NCBI GenBank assembly: GCA_020683205.1
Contig: CP085689.1
Coordinates: 2,288,230 to 2,352,229, forward strand
Source of the DNA: Lentisphaerae bacterium WC36
GTDB lineage: Bacteria; Verrucomicrobiota; Lentisphaeria; Victivallales; SZUA-371
Direction: 5' to 3'
DNA: 64,000 nucleotides
The notes under the pieces: generated by a model
The model's database searches: none
What the model was told of the DNA's origin: nothing
What the model saw: the letters and a program-made list of their open reading frames with translations, nothing else
Part shown: in pieces, positions 60,832 to 64,000 of the stretch
Layout of the letters: each line of letters begins with the position of its first letter
Numbering within the stretch: the stretch's first letter is position 1
Position numbers and translations under genes: made by a program

Positions 60832-61134
60832 ATGAAATTAAACAAAGAAAAATTTAAGCTTTACCGCTTACGTTCTGGCTATACTCAAGAGGAGTTAGCA
60901 GCAAAATTCGGTATTTCAAAGCAAGCAGTGCAGCGTTGGGAATCTGGGGCATCAAATCCTAGAAAAAGTTTATTGCCAACATTAGCAAATCTTTTTAACT
61001 GTCTGCAAAGTGATTTTTGCGATATCGAGAGCGAAGAAGAAGAAGAAACTTTGCGTGCAATTATTACCAAAGCAAAAAGCTTAAATTTGACAGAGCGAAA
61101 TCAAGTCTTGCAATATTTAACGAAAAATTACTAA
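60832..61134 (+). CDS. Second Xre-family HTH regulator
   Basis: A 100-residue protein. FKLYRLRSGYTQEELAAKFGISKQAVQRWESGASNPRKSLLPTLANLFNC is a canonical HTH_3 domain. An acidic linker (IESEEEEE) and a short helix follow. It is distinct from the CI-like protein and lies beside the GAACAATG array, which could be its operator. Possible control gene of the flanking PIN and DUF2971 cargo. Confidence 0.75.
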   Translation: MKLNKEKFKLYRLRSGYTQEELAAKFGISKQAVQRWESGASNPRKSLLPTLANLFNCLQSDFCDIESEEEEETLRAIITKAKSLNLTERNQVLQYLTKNY

Positions 61135-61418
61135 AAAGCAAATTTGAGGTTAACTAGCTAATAAATAATGGGTGTCCACTTTTGTGACCAAAAGACTAAA
61201 TTGTGTGTCCATGTTTGAGGCTAAAGACCAAAAGAGAAAAACAAGCTAAAAAAACGTCAAAAAATGTCAATTTCGAGCTTAAAAAATACTAATATTTGAG
61301 GCTAAAAAAATAAGGGACTCACTCCTCTTTTTTACTACCCTTTAATATTCTCATATTACTTATACAATCTAAACAAAAACTAACAGGTCATTAACAGATA
61401 TATGATTTTTAACTATCA

Positions 61419-62447
61419 TCAAACAAAATCAAATGCTAAAAACTCTTCTATTGACATAATTTTTATATCTGACTCAAAAAAGTTTGCTAAAACTTTAAAC
61501 TTATCAATAAATCTTGAATCATCTGAAATAAAATAATTAGCTTCAAAACCATATATAGCATGAGTTACGTCATGCATTCTAGACTTTATTTTGGTCAATT
61601 CATTCTTTTTTTTGTCGTATTTAATTTTTTCAGCTTTATAGCCTGCTTCTTCTAAACAATTAAAAAAAATAGAAAAAACATCACATTTTCTATAATGATT
61701 TTTTACATTCTCAATAGATAAATTATCTAAAGTTCCATTAAATCTATCATTAAATAAATTTTTTATATTATTATCACTTAGAAGTTCCCAAGGGCTTATA
61801 TTATTAATAACTTCTGGGAATATGTTATATTTTTTTCTTACTTTATCATGGGTTCTTTCTAGGTAATAATTATAATTTGAATCTAAATCTAACATTTTAA
61901 CCGTTTTTTCAAGAACATTATCATTCTTTCTTCCTAAAATTAAAGTATCGTTATCTTCTGCAAATTGAGTTTTTGGATACTGCTCTATAACTCTTTTCAT
62001 ACATTCTTTAGGGTGTTCCTGTTTTAGCTGTGTTTTAAAAATATCTTCTCCATGATATTTAATAATAAAAGGTAAGTCTCTCAGATATTCTTCAAACATT
62101 AGTTTTTCTTGGGACGGTAAAAAAGAGTTTGAGTATGTATTATTATTAGCTTCAAAAAGATTGTAAACATCTTCTTCTCTCATATTTCCTGGCAAAAATT
62201 CCCAGTTATCACTAATGTTAGCGATTAACTGCAATTCTTTATCAACAAAAGAAATATTTTTTATTATGTCGCGTGTAAATCTATCCCTTAATGGGATAGC
62301 AATTTCTTCCATGTGGGCAGGAGAATATGGGAATATAAATCCCTGTCCTTTTAAAAATTTTATTTTGTCCATTACTTCATTGTGAAATTCTTCTTTTTTC
62401 TTCAAGCACAAAAAAATATTCATATCAAGATAAATTGACTTATTCAT
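61419..62447 (-). CDS. PIN-like domain protein, possible defence nuclease
   Basis: A 342-residue protein. It begins SIYLDMNIFLCLKKKEEF, an early Asp as in PIN nucleases. Then FPYSPAHMEEIA (Glu pair near 47). It closes with MHDVTHAIYGFEANYFISDDSRFIDKFK, where 'H-D...A..Y.ISDD..F' is the usual PIN C-terminal acid cluster. The middle 200 residues are helical insertions. Much longer than VapC toxins and without an antitoxin gene. Probably an RNA-cutting accessory or defence protein. Confidence 0.55.
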   Translation of the reverse strand: MNKSIYLDMNIFLCLKKKEEFHNEVMDKIKFLKGQGFIFPYSPAHMEEIAIPLRDRFTRDIIKNISFVDKELQLIANISDNWEFLPGNMREEDVYNLFEANNNTYSNSFLPSQEKLMFEEYLRDLPFIIKYHGEDIFKTQLKQEHPKECMKRVIEQYPKTQFAEDNDTLILGRKNDNVLEKTVKMLDLDSNYNYYLERTHDKVRKKYNIFPEVINNISPWELLSDNNIKNLFNDRFNGTLDNLSIENVKNHYRKCDVFSIFFNCLEEAGYKAEKIKYDKKKNELTKIKSRMHDVTHAIYGFEANYFISDDSRFIDKFKVLANFFESDIKIMSIEEFLAFDFV

Positions 62448-62581
62448 TATATAACTCCTATTTTAAATTACGAATTCCATAACTACATAAATAACATTTA
62501 TATTTAAATTATTAACATCCTCATATTACTTGCAAAATTTGTTGCTACACCCTACACTTTTAAGAAACGGAGAAATGTAAT

Positions 62582-62719
62582 ATGTTGAGAATTTATTTAA
62601 TTACACTTTTATTGATGCTAACAACAACTTCTTGCTGTTGTTTAGACAAACAAACCCCACAACAAAAAGAAGAGATGCAACGTGAACTTCGCATTTTCAC
62701 TCAACAAAACGCATTATAA
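62582..62719 (+). CDS. Small lipoprotein
   Basis: A 45-residue frame with GGAGAAATG before ATG 62582: MLRIYLITLLLMLTTTSCCC then LDKQTPQQKEEMQRELRIF. Signal sequence with a Cys triplet at the lipobox and a short charged tail. It runs opposite to its neighbours and ends two bases before the converging DUF2971 gene. Entericidin-like in size only. Confidence 0.5.
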   Translation: MLRIYLITLLLMLTTTSCCCLDKQTPQQKEEMQRELRIFTQQNAL

Positions 62720-62720
62720 T

Positions 62721-63953
62721 TTAGTCGCGATATTTAATTTTTGAGTATTTGACTTCAACATTATTAAAACCACGCTTAGCGAGTAAATATTCAAGATAAT
62801 GTTTTATTAAGTCTTTACGGTGAACTTTTGGACCAATGATAATTTTTAATTTCTCTTTATCATTTGATTTAAAAATTATTGGGTCTGTTTCAATATATAA
62901 TTGGGGAATTTCGCGTTCGTCGAATTTCACCCTTTTATTATACAGGTCACTATTGTTAGGAATTTGACAAATCAATCGCCACTCTTTTTCAGAGCTGTAG
63001 CTTTTATTTTTAAAAGTATACATTAAAGGATTTAAAACCGAACGCACTAACCCTTTTAGTTTGTCCTCTTGCTCTTTACTTAATTTTGCTTTTTTAAATT
63101 CATTAGTAATATCTTTAAGAAAGGGATTAAGCCTTTTTATGATTTCCTTTTTTTTATCATCTCCATACTCTATTTTATGACAAAGAAAATGCAAATTATC
63201 TTTCTATTTTATATTTTCATTTCTATTTTTTTCAAAGTTAATATTGTCTTTTTCATTTGAAGTTTTACAGTCGATTTGAGTTAGTGTGCTTTTTGTCATT
63301 AATGAGTCAAAGTTTGAACATTTAAATTGAACTGGATCAATTTCAAGACAGAAACCGTCGCCATCGTTGCCATAAGCTCGCCATAAATTAAGAGAATCTT
63401 CATCTTCAGTAAAACTAGCAGTAAAACAATGTAAACTCTCATTCTCTGGGTAACTAAATGTATCAATGCCATCTTTATAAAAAGACTCTAAAAGCTCTTG
63501 GCACTCGAAATGTTCTTTTTCTGTTTCTTTATCAAATTTTAAATCATTTGATAATAGAGCTCTACCTTCGCTAGGATCATTCATCCCTATTGAATCGTAT
63601 AGACGTAATACATTATTTATAAAATTATCATTGTTTTCTTTTGAATTAATAGTACCAACACTAGTTTTAAAATCATTCTCAAAAGACTTTTTGTTTAATA
63701 TGCTTTCAAATGCCACCATTGAACTAAAATGAAAAACTTTTTTCAATGGTTTTGGTTGATTTTCAAAATAGTCAATTATGTCATATGATAGCTCAAGAAT
63801 ACGTTCAGAGATATTAATCGAATCTTCTGTTAATATTGAAATATCGTCAAATAATATTTCACTAACTCTAGTAAAAATTGCGCTATGAATATTACTTTTT
63901 TCTTTAAATTCTATTTTTAAAAGTTTAATTGCTTCTTTAGAGTTTTTTACCAC
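62721..63953 (-). pseudogene. DUF2971 protein interrupted by an in-frame amber codon
   Basis: The first part (63953-63204, GTG start with GAGG upstream) ends ...FEKNRNENIK then TAG. The same frame then continues KDNLHFLCHKIEYGDDKKK to 62721. Both parts belong to one DUF2971 protein: HCFTASFTEDEDSLNLWRAYGNDGDGFCLEID in part one and KNKSYSSEKEWRLICQI in part two. Only one TAG separates them, so it is a nonsense mutation, a readthrough gene, or a sequence error. DUF2971 proteins are common in defence and mobile cargo. No activity known. Confidence 0.75.
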
Positions 63954-64000
63954 TCCAATACCTCTATTATAACAACATGCTAAATTAAATCTAGCAATTT

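Noticed and set aside
17739-61134. Insertion sequences or transposase genes
   Set aside because: No DDE transposase, terminal inverted repeats or target duplications were seen. Both recombinases are of the tyrosine type.
61419-62447. VapC toxin of a toxin-antitoxin pair
   Set aside because: 342 residues is more than twice VapC length and no small antitoxin gene precedes it.
58906-64000. Right attachment site (attR)
   Set aside because: I searched by eye for the tRNA-Arg 3' end (TTCGATTCCCGCC and GGTATACCA) and did not find a second copy. The prophage right end is probably beyond the window or has a short core.

Overview
The window is AT-rich bacterial DNA. It holds about 17.5 kb of ordinary chromosome followed by a large prophage of about 44 kb or more, which begins at a tRNA-Arg gene. 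The host looks Gram-negative and may belong to the PVC group (Lentisphaerota or Kiritimatiellota-like). This is inferred from a secreted Cys-type sulfatase, a short alanyl-tRNA synthetase without its C-terminal domain, a secreted protein with a HEAT-like start, and a low-GC genome. No rRNA or taxonomic marker is present to prove it.

Chromosome (1-17.5 kb). A DUF2079 membrane protein stands alone on the + strand. All other genes are on the - strand: STAS protein and alaS; sulfatase; a PilO-like secreted protein; hisE-hisG; a TerB/AI-2E permease; purM; a DUF374 acyltransferase; hisH-nth (overlapping); a beta-propeller lipoprotein-like protein; and a small secreted protein. Several units end in clear hairpin/T-run terminators. 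tRNA-Arg(CCG) lies at 17521-17597 and is the likely integration site.

Prophage (17.6 to at least 61 kb). The integrase (+) follows the tRNA, behind two phased repeat arrays. Almost everything else is on the - strand, so the gene order runs from high to low coordinates. Regulators and leaders come first (56.4-58.9 kb). Next is a recombination and replication block: annealing protein, PD-(D/E)XK exonuclease, SSB, a LexA-type DNA-binding domain, DUF1376 and a DnaC-like loader. After this comes a train of tiny overlapping genes with PAPS-reductase, radical-SAM and ASCH proteins. A second, catalytic-domain-only tyrosine recombinase, HTH proteins and the terminase follow. The head genes (gpW-like, lambda-type portal, protease-capsid fusion, DUF2190) lead to tail genes (gp10-like, tail tube, frameshifted chaperones, tape measure, tip, collagen-like fibre) and finally small membrane proteins and DUF1353. 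This is a siphovirus-type layout. No endolysin was recognised. An insulated five-gene cargo operon (membrane proteins, a decayed KAP NTPase, a PLD-like protein) lies between terminase and gpW.

Right end (58.5-64 kb). There is a CI-like repressor with a strong promoter, an apparent free-standing structured RNA (59064-59216) with its own promoter and terminator, a small-protein operon, an iteron-like GAACAATG array, a second Xre regulator, a PIN-like protein, and a DUF2971 gene broken by an in-frame amber codon. No right attachment site was seen, so the element may continue past the window.

The best candidates for undescribed biology are the structured RNA, the repeated pseudoknot-like leader element (57.4-58.2 kb), the insulated cargo operon, and the PAPS-reductase/radical-SAM/small-CxxC-protein train.
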